Shown piece after piece: positions 8,256 to 17,854 of a stretch of DNA of 64,000 nucleotides. The DNA is from Verrucomicrobiia bacterium. Lineage in GTDB: Bacteria > Verrucomicrobiota > Verrucomicrobiia > Palsa-1439. The notes beneath the pieces were generated by a model. The model made no database searches. It was given only the letters and a program-made list of their open reading frames with translations, and was not told the origin of the DNA. A program made the position numbers and the translations under genes. Positions within the stretch are counted from its first letter, which is position 1. Each line of letters begins with the position of its first letter. The stretch covers positions 1 to 64,000 of the forward strand of contig DATLVI010000026.1 of NCBI GenBank assembly GCA_035577545.1, in the 5' to 3' direction.

Positions 8256-9434
8256 TCAGTGCCTCTGACGAACCGTTTCGTAAACCGCGAGTGTTTTTTC
8301 GGCAACGACCCGTGGCGCATATGCAGCCAGCGCCTTGACGCGACCCGCCGCGCCGAACTGACGGCGGAGCGCCGCATTGGGTAGCAGCTGGCACAATGCC
8401 TCCGTCAGTTCATCGCTGCGACCCGGGGTGACGAGCAGGCCGGTTTGATTCTGTTCGACCAACTCAGGAGTGCCACCGGCGCGCGTGGCAATTACCGGCA
8501 CTCCCGCAGCCATGGCTTCGGCCACCGCCATCGGTGACGTTTCCTGAAAGGACGGCAACACGAGTATGTCACTTTGAGCGAGGTGACGCGCGACATCCCT
8601 TTCATTGAGCACACCGAGCCATTGGATGCGATCGGCGACGCGTAATTCTTCCGCGCGACGGCGCAGCCCTTTTTCGTACTTGATGCCATCGCGACCCGCC
8701 TGGCCGATAACTCGTAACAGGATTCCGGTCCCCAGCTTTTTCTGGGCTTCCGCGAACGCCTCAATGAGGTCGTGGACCCCTTTCAACGGGTAAATCGACC
8801 CGACAAACAGAAGCGCGAAGCCAGCTTCCGTGCGCGGTTGCGGCTGGACATCGAAGAAACAGGGGGCCACGGCATTGGGGACGAAATGACAGCGTGCCCG
8901 GCTGCTGCGTTCCTTGAAGAAATGTTCCACTTCGTGGCTGAGGCAGATCACGTCACTCACCCGGTGGACCACAAATTTTTCAATCCAGCGGGGCACGTGG
9001 TTAAGCGACAACAACGGCGGCGGCGTGACGCGATGCACGCGGTGCATGATGCCATGCACGGTGATGATGTTCGGGTACGGGGAAGTCACGGCGGTAAACG
9101 CGTACTCCGCCTCCGTGCCCTGTCCGTGGACGATGTCGGGCTGGATTTTCGCCAGTTCTTTCAGGATCAAATGCCGGCGCCACAGGAAGAACGTGGCGCT
9201 GCCGGAGCCGCGCGGTTGGGGGATTCGATGCAATCTCCCGAACGGGCCATCATCCACGGTCAATCGATCGACCTCGGGCGTCACCACGAGATAATGGATG
9301 TCACGGGTTCCCAGTTCGGCAAATCCACGCGCAAGGTTCAGCGCAGGACTCAGGCGATAATAGGAGCGGGAGAGCGGACGCTCCACCCCGCGGAAAAGAA
9401 ATGTGTCGAAATCCCCGAGCAACGCGATGCGCAT
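8256..9434 (-). CDS. GT4 family glycosyltransferase
   Basis: 392 residues, GT-B fold. The C-terminal half shows the usual LLFVGSIYPLKGVHDLIEA start of the donor domain, and the nucleotide-sugar EX7E-type region around SFQETSPMAVAEAMAAGVPVIATRAGG, with E in both expected places. An N-terminal acceptor domain begins MRIALLGDFD. It transfers a sugar from a nucleotide donor to the growing glycan in the cytosol. It is last of a leftward run that starts at the O-antigen ligase-like gene (12,720) and lies 3 bases after the methyltransferase stop. Confidence 0.88.
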   Translation of the reverse strand: MRIALLGDFDTFLFRGVERPLSRSYYRLSPALNLARGFAELGTRDIHYLVVTPEVDRLTVDDGPFGRLHRIPQPRGSGSATFFLWRRHLILKELAKIQPDIVHGQGTEAEYAFTAVTSPYPNIITVHGIMHRVHRVTPPPLLSLNHVPRWIEKFVVHRVSDVICLSHEVEHFFKERSSRARCHFVPNAVAPCFFDVQPQPRTEAGFALLFVGSIYPLKGVHDLIEAFAEAQKKLGTGILLRVIGQAGRDGIKYEKGLRRRAEELRVADRIQWLGVLNERDVARHLAQSDILVLPSFQETSPMAVAEAMAAGVPVIATRAGGTPELVEQNQTGLLVTPGRSDELTEALCQLLPNAALRRQFGAAGRVKALAAYAPRVVAEKTLAVYETVRQRH

Positions 9435-9437
9435 GCG

Positions 9438-10067
9438 TTACACCCGTTGAATCGCGACAATGGAGCCGCCCTCGTCGATAATCCGCCAGCGCGGATGCTG
9501 GTGGTGGCGGAATAATTCGTTCACGACTTTGGTCGAGCCATCGGCACCCATCCAGGGCTGCACGGACGGCTGACCCTTGCGCGAATCATGGAACAGGATC
9601 ACGCCGCCCGGGGACACGTGCGATTCCCAATCCTCAAAGTCCTGCCGGCAGCCTTGCTCAGAGTGATCACCATCGATAAAGACAAAATCCAACTTCCGAT
9701 TCCAGTTCTTGACCGCGTTAAAGCTGAAATCTCTTATGAACTCCACCCGCCCTCGCCGACAACGATTGACGACGACCCGGCTGATCCAGTAACTGCCGCG
9801 CATTCCCGAGATGCTGTCCGGTACGAACGGATCGATCAGTGTCAGGATCGCTTCCGGGTGGATCACCTGCCGCAGAATCAGGGCCGAACCACCTTCGAAA
9901 AGGCCGATTTCTACCAGCGAGCGGCGGTCGCGGCCCCACTTCTCCAGCATCGCGATGTCATGGGATGTCAACATCACATGCGGACGGCGCCAACCCATGA
10001 CGGTGGTGACGAGCTTCATGCCCTGCCACAGAGGGGTTGGTATAAACTTTTTTAGTTTTTCGCGCAT
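9438..10067 (-). CDS. Class I SAM-dependent methyltransferase, CmcI/Methyltransf_24-like
   Basis: 209 residues from the ATG at 10,067; the chosen start overlaps the preceding GT4 gene by 16 bases. The SAM motif is VEIGLFEGGSA (52-62), then LIDPF, and FVFIDGDHSEQ is the usual metal/SAM strand in this family, followed by GGVILFHDS. Cephalosporin hydroxylase-like and macrocin-O-methyltransferase-like members share this core. It is flanked by two GT4 genes in the same run, so an O-methyltransferase acting on the glycan is the likely role. Confidence 0.78.
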   Translation of the reverse strand: MREKLKKFIPTPLWQGMKLVTTVMGWRRPHVMLTSHDIAMLEKWGRDRRSLVEIGLFEGGSALILRQVIHPEAILTLIDPFVPDSISGMRGSYWISRVVVNRCRRGRVEFIRDFSFNAVKNWNRKLDFVFIDGDHSEQGCRQDFEDWESHVSPGGVILFHDSRKGQPSVQPWMGADGSTKVVNELFRHHQHPRWRIIDEGGSIVAIQRV

Positions 10068-11155
10068 ACGCGTTCGAAAAGCGCGACATATTGGTCTGCC
10101 ATGTGCGCCAAAGAAAAGCATTTTATGGCACGTTCACGGGCTGCCACCGAAAAATCGGCAAAACTCTTCTCGGCAATGGCGTGGACACCATCGGCAAACG
10201 CATTGATGTCGCCCAGTGGCACGAGGCATCCGGTCGCGCCGTTCTCGACAATATCGGGATTGCCACCGACGCGGTAGGCCACGACCGGGCGACCACTCAA
10301 TTGTGCCTCGACCAGCGCGCCGCCGAAGGGTTCGACGCTGTCGGTATGCACGAGCACCTGAATCTGTTCCAGCATGCCCGCGCTGCCCTTGTCCCAGTAG
10401 CCATGCATCACGAATCGGTTTTCCAGATGATGGCGAGCGATGGCAGCTTTCAGTGGTTTTTCCAAGGGTCCCTCACCGAAGACATGCAGCTTGAAATCCA
10501 GCCGCTTGTCAAGTTTTCTGGCCACCTCAACCAGATCTAATGGACGTTTTCGTTCTGCCAATCGTCCAATGAACCCCAGTTGCCATGGTGGTCCCGCGTG
10601 GGGTAGCGGCAATTTCAGCAATGACGCCTCGTGCGGCGCGCCGTTATTGATCACATGTAGATGGGCTGCGTCCAGCCGGGGGAATTGCTGATGAATGATC
10701 TCGGCTGTGGCAGTCGAAACGGCAACCGCATGACTGAGCGGGTCATAAAGCACGCGCGCCAGTGCCGCGGTCTTCATTCGGCCCAAGAGGCTATTAGGCC
10801 GCGCTTCCGCACCGTGGATTGTCCACACGTGGGGGATACCGCGACGGCGACAGACCTGATGGCTTGCGAAAACGGATCCGTGAGCGGACACGATTTCGAT
10901 TTTGTGATCCCGGATCACCCGTCCCAGCAACCGGCCAGCGGCGAGGTGAGGTTTGATACGGCTACGATATAGGTCGAAGAAATAGTACGGCATGTCGGCG
11001 GGAATTTTTACGCGCAGTTCCGGTGCCTTGTCGTAGGCTCCCACGAGCACTACGGTGTGCTTGCGGGAATGTAGTTGGAGGGCAATCTCCAGCGCGATTC
11101 GCTCCATCCCACCCACCGGAGGAGCTACCCAACTGTTCCAAACCAGGACGTTCAT
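10052..11155 (-). CDS. GT4 family glycosyltransferase
   Basis: 367 residues. The N-terminus MNVLVWNSWVAPPVGGMERIA has the glycine-rich loop (GGME) typical of GT4 acceptor domains. The donor domain has LGFIGRLAERKRPLDLVEVA, and TDSVEPFGGALVEAQLSGRPVVAYRVGG carries the conserved E-x7-E. It is coupled to the preceding ligase/polymerase-like gene through an ATGA overlap. Acceptor and sugar are unknown. Confidence 0.9.
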   Translation of the reverse strand: MNVLVWNSWVAPPVGGMERIALEIALQLHSRKHTVVLVGAYDKAPELRVKIPADMPYYFFDLYRSRIKPHLAAGRLLGRVIRDHKIEIVSAHGSVFASHQVCRRRGIPHVWTIHGAEARPNSLLGRMKTAALARVLYDPLSHAVAVSTATAEIIHQQFPRLDAAHLHVINNGAPHEASLLKLPLPHAGPPWQLGFIGRLAERKRPLDLVEVARKLDKRLDFKLHVFGEGPLEKPLKAAIARHHLENRFVMHGYWDKGSAGMLEQIQVLVHTDSVEPFGGALVEAQLSGRPVVAYRVGGNPDIVENGATGCLVPLGDINAFADGVHAIAEKSFADFSVAARERAIKCFSLAHMADQYVALFERVCAKN

Positions 11156-12720
11156 GCCGGCGCGCTGACGAGGGATTGCGCCGGAGCAGGTCTCGTTTCC
11201 GCAACCGCGTTTTGTTTCAATTCATCCGACATGCGGAACAGCAACCGCAGGCAGCCGACGTAAAAAAGCAGTTCGGGCATAAAGCCGTCATAGCCGCCGA
11301 AGACGAAGGTGTAATGGACCGGTCCCCAGATCAATTGAATCGCAAAATAAATCGCGACGGGAAACAGCGGCGTTCCACGGCATTCGTTGACGCAGCGGTA
11401 GGAGTAGAAGGCGGCGCTGATTGTAAGCAGGTACAAAAACACCAATCCGCAGATGCCGACATAGCGAATCGTAGTAAGGGGCCCGCTATGGAAGCTGCCG
11501 GAGAGGATGACCCAGTCCTTGTAGCTTCCGTGTCCTCCCCGATATGTAGCGATGGCATCTTCGAGATTGGCGCCGAAGCCGTCACCGAGCCACCAGTCTT
11601 TGATCTGCCCCCACTCAATCACTTCTTTCCAAAGCTGGAACCGCGACGTGGTGCTTTCTTCCGTCTCCGCAACAACGGTTGGGGACCATTGACCCGGCAG
11701 GAACGCAAGCGACCGTTGGACCGTCTCGGGCAATCGGTAGACTCGCCCCTGCCCCAAGACCAGCAGCGCGAGTAACATCGCGCCAAAGAATCCGGCTTTC
11801 ACCAATTCCCGCCAGCGCTGCTGTAGCCAACCACCGATTGCCAAGGCAGCCATCTCCCACAACATAAAATTGCGGAACCCGGATGCCAGAATACAGACTG
11901 TGCCGAGGAGCATTGCGTAGAACCGGGGTCGTCGCGGATCAAACAGGGTGGCCGGCGGGTAGTACGCGCACAACACGAGGGACAACTGGAAACCAAACGT
12001 CGCCAATCCCTTCAGCCGCTGGATTCCAGGCTGGCCCGCCAACACAGCCAGATATTCATGGGTTTCCACACCTGAGTACCAACTCGAAACTGCTGATGTC
12101 AAGGAGGGTACGATATACAAAAGTAAATTCAACCCGCTCACAACTGTTGCTGATACCAGTACGTAGTAGGGGATGCGCGACACCGAGGTGACGTTGTTTG
12201 GCAGGCGGATGATCACCCAGTACGCCAGCAGCGCAATACAGATGTTCACAACCGGACGGCCGCCGATGCTCTGGGATCCGAAGATGAGGAAACCGATCGG
12301 GTTCTTGACCAGGTTGAACGCGAGGTAAATGACATTGAGCCCAACCAACAAATCCAACAAATGTAGCTTGGGTCGCATGTTCTCGTGTGATAGCACCCGA
12401 TACGCCACATATGAGGTGGCCGCCAGCAGCACACCCAGATCCCGCGGGGTCAACCGGAGCGGCAATTTACCGAGGACGCCCGTCATGAGATAGGTCAGCG
12501 GAATCAAGATCCAGGCTTTTCGCTGCATCCCGAAGGCGACGAGAACGACGACCAATACCCCCACGGAGCAAGTTAAGTAGAATGTTTGTCCATTGCCCAA
12601 CCAGTATCCAATAATCACTGCGATCCCGATTCCCACCAGCAAGGTGGTCAGCCGTGTGATAAACGCCCTGGCCATCGGCGGGTTCTGAAGGTCGTCGGTA
12701 GAGATGCCCAGCAGTTTCAT
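11152..12720 (-). CDS. O-antigen ligase/polymerase-like membrane protein (Wzy/WaaL type)
   Basis: 522 residues with about eleven to twelve hydrophobic helices. There is a large loop between the later helices (residues ~330-415) rich in charged and aromatic residues, containing TTSRFQLWKEVIEWGQIKDWWLGDGFG. That placement and the xxxR-x-x-x-W arrangement is how Wzy_C/O-antigen ligase proteins look. Such proteins polymerise or ligate lipid-linked repeat units in the periplasm. Ligase and polymerase cannot be told apart from sequence alone. First gene of the leftward run, ATGA-coupled to the GT4 gene. Confidence 0.72.
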   Translation of the reverse strand: MKLLGISTDDLQNPPMARAFITRLTTLLVGIGIAVIIGYWLGNGQTFYLTCSVGVLVVVLVAFGMQRKAWILIPLTYLMTGVLGKLPLRLTPRDLGVLLAATSYVAYRVLSHENMRPKLHLLDLLVGLNVIYLAFNLVKNPIGFLIFGSQSIGGRPVVNICIALLAYWVIIRLPNNVTSVSRIPYYVLVSATVVSGLNLLLYIVPSLTSAVSSWYSGVETHEYLAVLAGQPGIQRLKGLATFGFQLSLVLCAYYPPATLFDPRRPRFYAMLLGTVCILASGFRNFMLWEMAALAIGGWLQQRWRELVKAGFFGAMLLALLVLGQGRVYRLPETVQRSLAFLPGQWSPTVVAETEESTTSRFQLWKEVIEWGQIKDWWLGDGFGANLEDAIATYRGGHGSYKDWVILSGSFHSGPLTTIRYVGICGLVFLYLLTISAAFYSYRCVNECRGTPLFPVAIYFAIQLIWGPVHYTFVFGGYDGFMPELLFYVGCLRLLFRMSDELKQNAVAETRPAPAQSLVSAPA

Positions 12721-12961
12721 GAACGAAGGCGGATTGTACAGCTAGTATCGCGCCACCGCAAGCCGGACTGCCGGTGGCAGCCAATCCCCTGAAAACGAAA
12801 ACCGGCGAAATCCACGGACACAGGTATAAACGCTGCAAGTTAGCCAACGCTGGCTTATGCGAATGCGCTTCTTGGGCATCGGGACGGCCACTGCCGCATT
12901 GACCTTGGCCGTGCCGTATTGGTAAAAGCTTCGTTTACTGCCTCGCAGCCACCCCAGGAAC

Positions 12962-13957
12962 ATGAGTGGTAAACCAAGGTTGGACGACGTTGATAGCGCC
13001 AAAGGATTGGCGATTGTGCTCGTCGTGTTCGGACATCTCGTGGCCTGGCAGGGGGGGAACTTTCCGAAAGGCTTTGCCTGGTACATGGTGGTTGACCAAG
13101 CCCTCTACCGGTTCCACATGTCGTTTTTCATGTTCCTCAGTGGATTCGTTTTCTTCTATGCCTACAACCCGATTCGTACATTGCGAGACTATCGTGGTTA
13201 TGCGGTGCGCAAGTTTTGGCGCTTTGTGCCAGCGTACCTGTTGTTCGGCGGGTTAATGATCGTGGGCAAGGTGATCGGACAACGTTTCCTGCATGTGCAG
13301 TCGCCCCCGGAGAGTTTCTGGCGGGGTCTTGAGGAGATCCTGATCCGGCCAATGGCCAGCCACGCCGCCAGCCTCTGGTACATTTACGCCTTGCTCGTAT
13401 TCCAATTGCTCGCGCCGGTTGCACTGCGGCTCAGCAGGGACAGGTTGGAGCCGCTTCTGGGAGTGGCGCTGGTGCTCCATTTCGTAGGAGGCCCTACCCT
13501 GTTTTGTCTGGATCGGGTCACCGAACATGCTTTCGTGTTTGTGGCGGCCGGGTACGCGGCCGCCCGTTCGTCGGCATGGATGGCATTCGTGGACAGGTTT
13601 TTCAGCTTCACTCTTACCACTTTCATCGCAGTCCTGGTCGCATCTGTATACTGGAGCATGCCGAGCTACCCGATTGCGTTGTTGTCCATTCCGGCCTTGC
13701 ACGGGTTGTGCCGCGTCCCCCGTTGGCGTTCGTCATCCTGGCTGTTGCTCTGCGGTAAATACACCTTTGTAATCTACCTCATGAACACGATGGTTATTGG
13801 CATTGAGAAGGGGCTACTTGAGAAACTCCACCTATGGACTGGTCCATTATTTGTGTTCTCCGGCCCCCTCCTGCTGGCGAGCGGCGTGTTTGTGCCTATT
13901 CTGTTGAAGATCTACGTCTTTCCAAAAATCCCAAGGCTGGACCGGATTACCAGCTGA
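12962..13957 (+). CDS. Acyltransferase family 3 (OafA/YrhL-like) membrane protein
   Basis: 331 residues, about ten hydrophobic helices. The opening LDDVDSAKGLAIVLVVFGHL carries the family's catalytic His after helix 1, and FHMSFFMFLSGFVFF matches the second conserved block with its RFHM-type start. Members O-acetylate or O-succinylate sugars, using acyl-CoA from the cytosolic side. It is short but complete for the family and is followed by a GT2 gene on the same strand. The 241-base gap before it holds no clear promoter. Confidence 0.88.
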   Translation: MSGKPRLDDVDSAKGLAIVLVVFGHLVAWQGGNFPKGFAWYMVVDQALYRFHMSFFMFLSGFVFFYAYNPIRTLRDYRGYAVRKFWRFVPAYLLFGGLMIVGKVIGQRFLHVQSPPESFWRGLEEILIRPMASHAASLWYIYALLVFQLLAPVALRLSRDRLEPLLGVALVLHFVGGPTLFCLDRVTEHAFVFVAAGYAAARSSAWMAFVDRFFSFTLTTFIAVLVASVYWSMPSYPIALLSIPALHGLCRVPRWRSSSWLLLCGKYTFVIYLMNTMVIGIEKGLLEKLHLWTGPLFVFSGPLLLASGVFVPILLKIYVFPKIPRLDRITS

Positions 13958-14062
13958 CCAACTTCATAAGACCTGATTCTAAAGAGGTGGCGACCACAGG
14001 CTGGACTACCGGCGGCGGTTCTCGACAATTCCGTTTCGCCTGTTACTATCGCGTTTCGCATT

Positions 14063-14851
14063 ATGGTCATGCCCAAGGTCTCCATCGTCACGCCATCGTT
14101 CAACCAGGCCCAATACCTGCCGCAGACGCTTCAATGCATCCGTGAGCAGGATTACCCGGACATCGAGCACATTGTTATCGACGGCGGTTCGACCGACGGG
14201 ACGCCGGCCATTCTGCGCGGGGCACCCCGTATTCGCTGGGTTTCGGAACGCGATCACGGACAGGTGGACGCGTTGAACAAGGGGTTCAAGATGTGCACGG
14301 GCGAGATCCTGGCGTGGCTCAATTCCGACGACACGATGAATCGGAATACCGTGAGCGTGGCCGTGGCGGCCCTGCAACGCACGGGCGCCGATTTGGTTTA
14401 TGGCGACGTGGAGATCATGGACGAGCACGGCAAGGTCCTGCGGGTGTCCCGCGGCATTCCCTTCGATTTCCGCGTCCTGCTCTGCGGGATTAACTACATC
14501 GGGCAACAGTCGGTTTTCTTTCGGCGCGAGCTGCTGGAGCGGGCGGGCCCGCTTCGCGTGGAGTTCGACAACGCGTTCGACTGGGAGTTGTGGCTGCGGA
14601 TGGCGCAACACGGGAAACTGGTGTACGCGCCCGAAATTTGCGCCCAAATACGGGTCCATCCCGCCGCAAAATCCGTGGCGCGAGCGGATGTCAGCCTGGC
14701 CAACAGCCAGCGGATCCTTGCCGAGTATTGGGAGCGTGGCGGTTTGCCTGCAATCTTGCAAAAGCCGCCCTTCTTTGGGGCGACAAACGCTTACTACCGG
14801 GTCAAGCGGAAGTTGCGGACGCGAAGTGGGGCTGGTTGTTGCGGCGGCTAA
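14063..14851 (+). CDS. GT2 family glycosyltransferase
   Basis: 262 residues. PKVSIVTPSFNQAQYL is the GT-A start, then HIVIDGGSTDGT (the DGxSTDG block) and LAWLNSDDTMN as the metal-binding DxD-like site. No membrane helices, so it is a soluble or peripheral cytosolic transferase. This subgroup (WcaA-like, SFNQ start) is common in EPS and LPS loci. It lies 43 bases before the first carbamoyltransferase gene, on the same strand. Confidence 0.9.
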   Translation: MVMPKVSIVTPSFNQAQYLPQTLQCIREQDYPDIEHIVIDGGSTDGTPAILRGAPRIRWVSERDHGQVDALNKGFKMCTGEILAWLNSDDTMNRNTVSVAVAALQRTGADLVYGDVEIMDEHGKVLRVSRGIPFDFRVLLCGINYIGQQSVFFRRELLERAGPLRVEFDNAFDWELWLRMAQHGKLVYAPEICAQIRVHPAAKSVARADVSLANSQRILAEYWERGGLPAILQKPPFFGATNAYYRVKRKLRTRSGAGCCGG

Positions 14852-14894
14852 AATAACTCGCACAGCCAACGGGAATTTGTAATATTCAAACACG

Positions 14895-16619
14895 ATGAAC
14901 ATCTTGGGAATTTCAGGGGCAGTGCACGACGCGGCGGCGGCGTTGGTGCAGGACGGGAAGCTGGTCGCGGCGGTCGAGGAAGAGCGTTTCAAGCGCGTGA
15001 AGCACGTCGGCTTTGCCGGCTATTTCGGCTACGAGACGGGACTGCCTCACGCAAGCATTGACTACTGCCTTAAAACCGCGGGCATCAAGGCGGACGACAT
15101 CGATGCGGTCGGTTACTATTATGATCCATGGCAGGAGTTCCGCTCCCACCTCGGTTTCCGGCTCGCGCGGGCGCACCGCGACCCGGCCCGGGCTGCCTAT
15201 CATCTCGTGCAATCGGTCACGTTGCTGAAAGACCATCTCAAGACCGAGCCGTTATTCAACCGCCGGCGCAAAACGCCCCTGAAGTTTCACTGGCTCAGCC
15301 ACTACGCTACGCACAACGCGGCGGCGTATTTTTGTTCGCCGTTCCAGGATGCCCTGATTCTCTCGATCGACGCCAAAGGCGAGCGCGACTCGTGCTGCGC
15401 GGCTGTCGGCGAGGGGAACAAGATCCGCGTCATCGAGACGATACCCTACCCGCATTCGTGGGGCATGTTCTACATGGAAGTCACGAAGTATCTCGGCTTC
15501 AAGCCCGGCCACGACGAATACAAAGTCATGGGCCTTGCGTCTTTCGGCAAGCCGACGTACCTCGAGCAGTTCCGCCAGATTGTGCGCACACAGGCGGACG
15601 GATCATTCCGCTTTGACCTGAGCTGGTTCGACCCGACGTTCACCGGCCCGGACATGTTGAGTCGTAAGTTTTTCGACACCTTTGGCCCCGCCCGCGTGCC
15701 GAACTCAGCCATTGAGTCCAAGCATGAGGACATCGCGGCAAGCCTGCAGGAACTCCTCGAGGAAACGCTCCTGGCCTACCTCAAAGCGCTGCGAGCCCGC
15801 ACCGGCAAGAAGAACGTCTGCCTGTCCGGCGGTGTCGTGCTCAATTGCGTGCTCAACGGCAAGATATTGGAAAGCGGGCTGTTCGAGAACATCTTCATCC
15901 CTCCCAATCCCGGCGATGCGGGTTGCGCCGTCGGCGCGGCATTGCACATTCACCACCAACTAAACGGCGCGCCGCACAATTACGTGATGGACCATGCGTT
16001 CCTCGGGCCGGCGTACGGCGACAGCGAGATTCTCGCGGCGCTCGACAATTCGAAGGTGGATTACCGCAAGATGGACAACCCCGCCAAGGAGGTCGCCCGG
16101 CTGATCGCCGACGGCAAAATCGTGGCGTGGTATCAGGGCCGGATGGAATGGGGACCGCGGGCGCTTGGCAACCGCAGTTTGCTTGCCGACCCGACCCGGG
16201 CCGAGATGCGCGACGTCGTCAACAAATGGGTCAAGCACCGCGAAGATTTCCGGCCGTTCGCGCCGTCGGTGCTCGAGGAGAAAGCGCCGGAGTATTTCGA
16301 GCACATTACCGACAGCCCGTTCATGCTCTTCATCACGCAGGTGAAGGACGACAAAAAGGCGAAAGTGCCGGCGATCACGCATGTGGACGGGACGGCCCGG
16401 CCGCAGACGGTCAGCCAGAAAACAAATCCGCTCTACTGGCAGGTGATCAAGGAATTCGAAAATATCACCGGCGTGCCGTGTGTGTTGAACACATCGTTTA
16501 ATATCATGGGCGAGCCGATCGTCTGTACGCCACCGCAAGCGATCCGGTGTTTCTACGGCACGGGCATCGATGCACTCGCCATCGGCAACTACCTGGTGCT
16601 CAAGCAGCGTATGAGTTGA
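14895..16619 (+). CDS. NodU/CmcH-type carbamoyltransferase
   Basis: 574 residues. The N-terminus GISGAVHDAAAALVQDGKLVAA followed by EEERFKRVKH is diagnostic of the family. SHYATHNAAAYF carries the HxxxH metal pair of the Kae1-like domain, and CLSGGVVLNCVLNGK and GPRALGNRSLLADP are conserved C-terminal blocks. These enzymes make carbamoyl-adenylate from carbamoyl phosphate and ATP and move the carbamoyl group to a sugar hydroxyl. This is one of two such enzymes in the window; the other (27,721) has the SxtJ/SxtK partners, this one does not. Confidence 0.93.
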   Translation: MNILGISGAVHDAAAALVQDGKLVAAVEEERFKRVKHVGFAGYFGYETGLPHASIDYCLKTAGIKADDIDAVGYYYDPWQEFRSHLGFRLARAHRDPARAAYHLVQSVTLLKDHLKTEPLFNRRRKTPLKFHWLSHYATHNAAAYFCSPFQDALILSIDAKGERDSCCAAVGEGNKIRVIETIPYPHSWGMFYMEVTKYLGFKPGHDEYKVMGLASFGKPTYLEQFRQIVRTQADGSFRFDLSWFDPTFTGPDMLSRKFFDTFGPARVPNSAIESKHEDIAASLQELLEETLLAYLKALRARTGKKNVCLSGGVVLNCVLNGKILESGLFENIFIPPNPGDAGCAVGAALHIHHQLNGAPHNYVMDHAFLGPAYGDSEILAALDNSKVDYRKMDNPAKEVARLIADGKIVAWYQGRMEWGPRALGNRSLLADPTRAEMRDVVNKWVKHREDFRPFAPSVLEEKAPEYFEHITDSPFMLFITQVKDDKKAKVPAITHVDGTARPQTVSQKTNPLYWQVIKEFENITGVPCVLNTSFNIMGEPIVCTPPQAIRCFYGTGIDALAIGNYLVLKQRMS

Positions 16620-16651
16620 AGCCGGTCAGCGGCACTTCGCGATCTTCTGGA

Positions 16652-17779
16652 ATGTCACACACGCGAACAAAGATCCTGCTGTTCGGCTATCTGCCGCCGC
16701 CCTACTTCGGGCCAAGTGTGACGTATCAGGCGCTGCTGAAATCGGAGTTCACGAGCCGGTTTGACGTGACGTTTATCGACATTTCGACCGCTCGCAATGT
16801 GGCCGATGTGGAGACTTTTCGGGTTGGTAAGCTGTTCCGAATGGCGCGGATCATACTCTTGGAGATTTATTATCTCCTGACACGTCGATTTGATTTTTGT
16901 TCCTGCCCGATTTCGGTAAACCGCAACGCTTTTCTAAGGGACGCGTTGTTTTTGGCGATTGCCCGCACGTTTCGAGTGCCGACAATTGTTTATGCGCACG
17001 GCAACAATTTACCGGATTTCTATGATCGTTCGTCCCCATTTATGAAGCGAGTCATCAAGACCACTTGTAGCCGCGCGGTCGGGGGAATCGTCATGGGTAA
17101 CCGTCTTCGTCCGAATCTGAAAAGATGGCTTCCTCAAGAGAGAATTTTCCCTGCGACAGATGGCGTTCAGGTTTACTCGCCGATGCCCCAGCCCCCGAAG
17201 GATCGACAGGGGATCTCCGTGTTATATCTGGGTAATTTGATTCGCGAGAAAGGAGTCCTGGTGGTGCTGGAAAGCGCCGCCAGGATCCGGAAGCAGCGGC
17301 GTGACATCCGCTTCATTTTTGCCGGGGCCTGGTTTAAGGGTGCTGACGAGGAGGCTGCCCGTGAATTGGTGCTGCGCGAGGGCCTGGCTGACGGTGTCGA
17401 GTTTGTCGGTCGAGTCGTTGGGGAGCAGAAGTGGCAACTGCTCGTAGCGGCGGACATGCTTGTTTTCCCGACATTCTATTACTACGAGACGCTTGGCCTG
17501 GTTCTATTGGAGGCCATGCAGGCTGGGTTGCCGGTGGTGACCACGTCGCGCGCTTCCATCCCTGACATCATCGAGGAAGGAGTCAACGGGCTGATGGTGG
17601 CGGAGCAAGATCCGCTGGATTTGGCGGAAAAGGTCCTGCGGCTGGCCAATGACCCGGCGTTGCGGCAGCGCATGGGGGCCGCCAACCGCGAGAAATTTCA
17701 TCGGTTGTACACACACGAGCACTATGGCCAGCGAATGATTCGAGTGTTTGAAGAACTGGCCGCCCGCCGAGATCGATAA
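16652..17779 (+). CDS. GT4 family glycosyltransferase
   Basis: 375 residues from the ATG at 16,652 (MSHTRTKILLFGYLPPP); longer in-frame starts would run back into the carbamoyltransferase gene. PPPYFGPS is the N-terminal glycine loop, LYLGNLIREKGVLVVLES begins the donor domain, and FPTFYYYETLGLVLLEAMQAGLPVVTT holds the E-x7-E pair. Follows the carbamoyltransferase by 32 bases, same strand, so probably the same operon. Confidence 0.9.
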   Translation: MSHTRTKILLFGYLPPPYFGPSVTYQALLKSEFTSRFDVTFIDISTARNVADVETFRVGKLFRMARIILLEIYYLLTRRFDFCSCPISVNRNAFLRDALFLAIARTFRVPTIVYAHGNNLPDFYDRSSPFMKRVIKTTCSRAVGGIVMGNRLRPNLKRWLPQERIFPATDGVQVYSPMPQPPKDRQGISVLYLGNLIREKGVLVVLESAARIRKQRRDIRFIFAGAWFKGADEEAARELVLREGLADGVEFVGRVVGEQKWQLLVAADMLVFPTFYYYETLGLVLLEAMQAGLPVVTTSRASIPDIIEEGVNGLMVAEQDPLDLAEKVLRLANDPALRQRMGAANREKFHRLYTHEHYGQRMIRVFEELAARRDR

Positions 17780-17854
17780 TCGCAGTGGGCGGTAGTCGAC
17801 GACGCCAGGCAATCGCTACGGCCTAAATTGTACCGACATATCAAGAGCGAAGAG

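Noticed and set aside
12721-12961. Possible promoter for the acyltransferase (TTGACC at 12,899 with TAAAAG)
   Set aside because: Spacer of 18 and poor -10; too weak to annotate.
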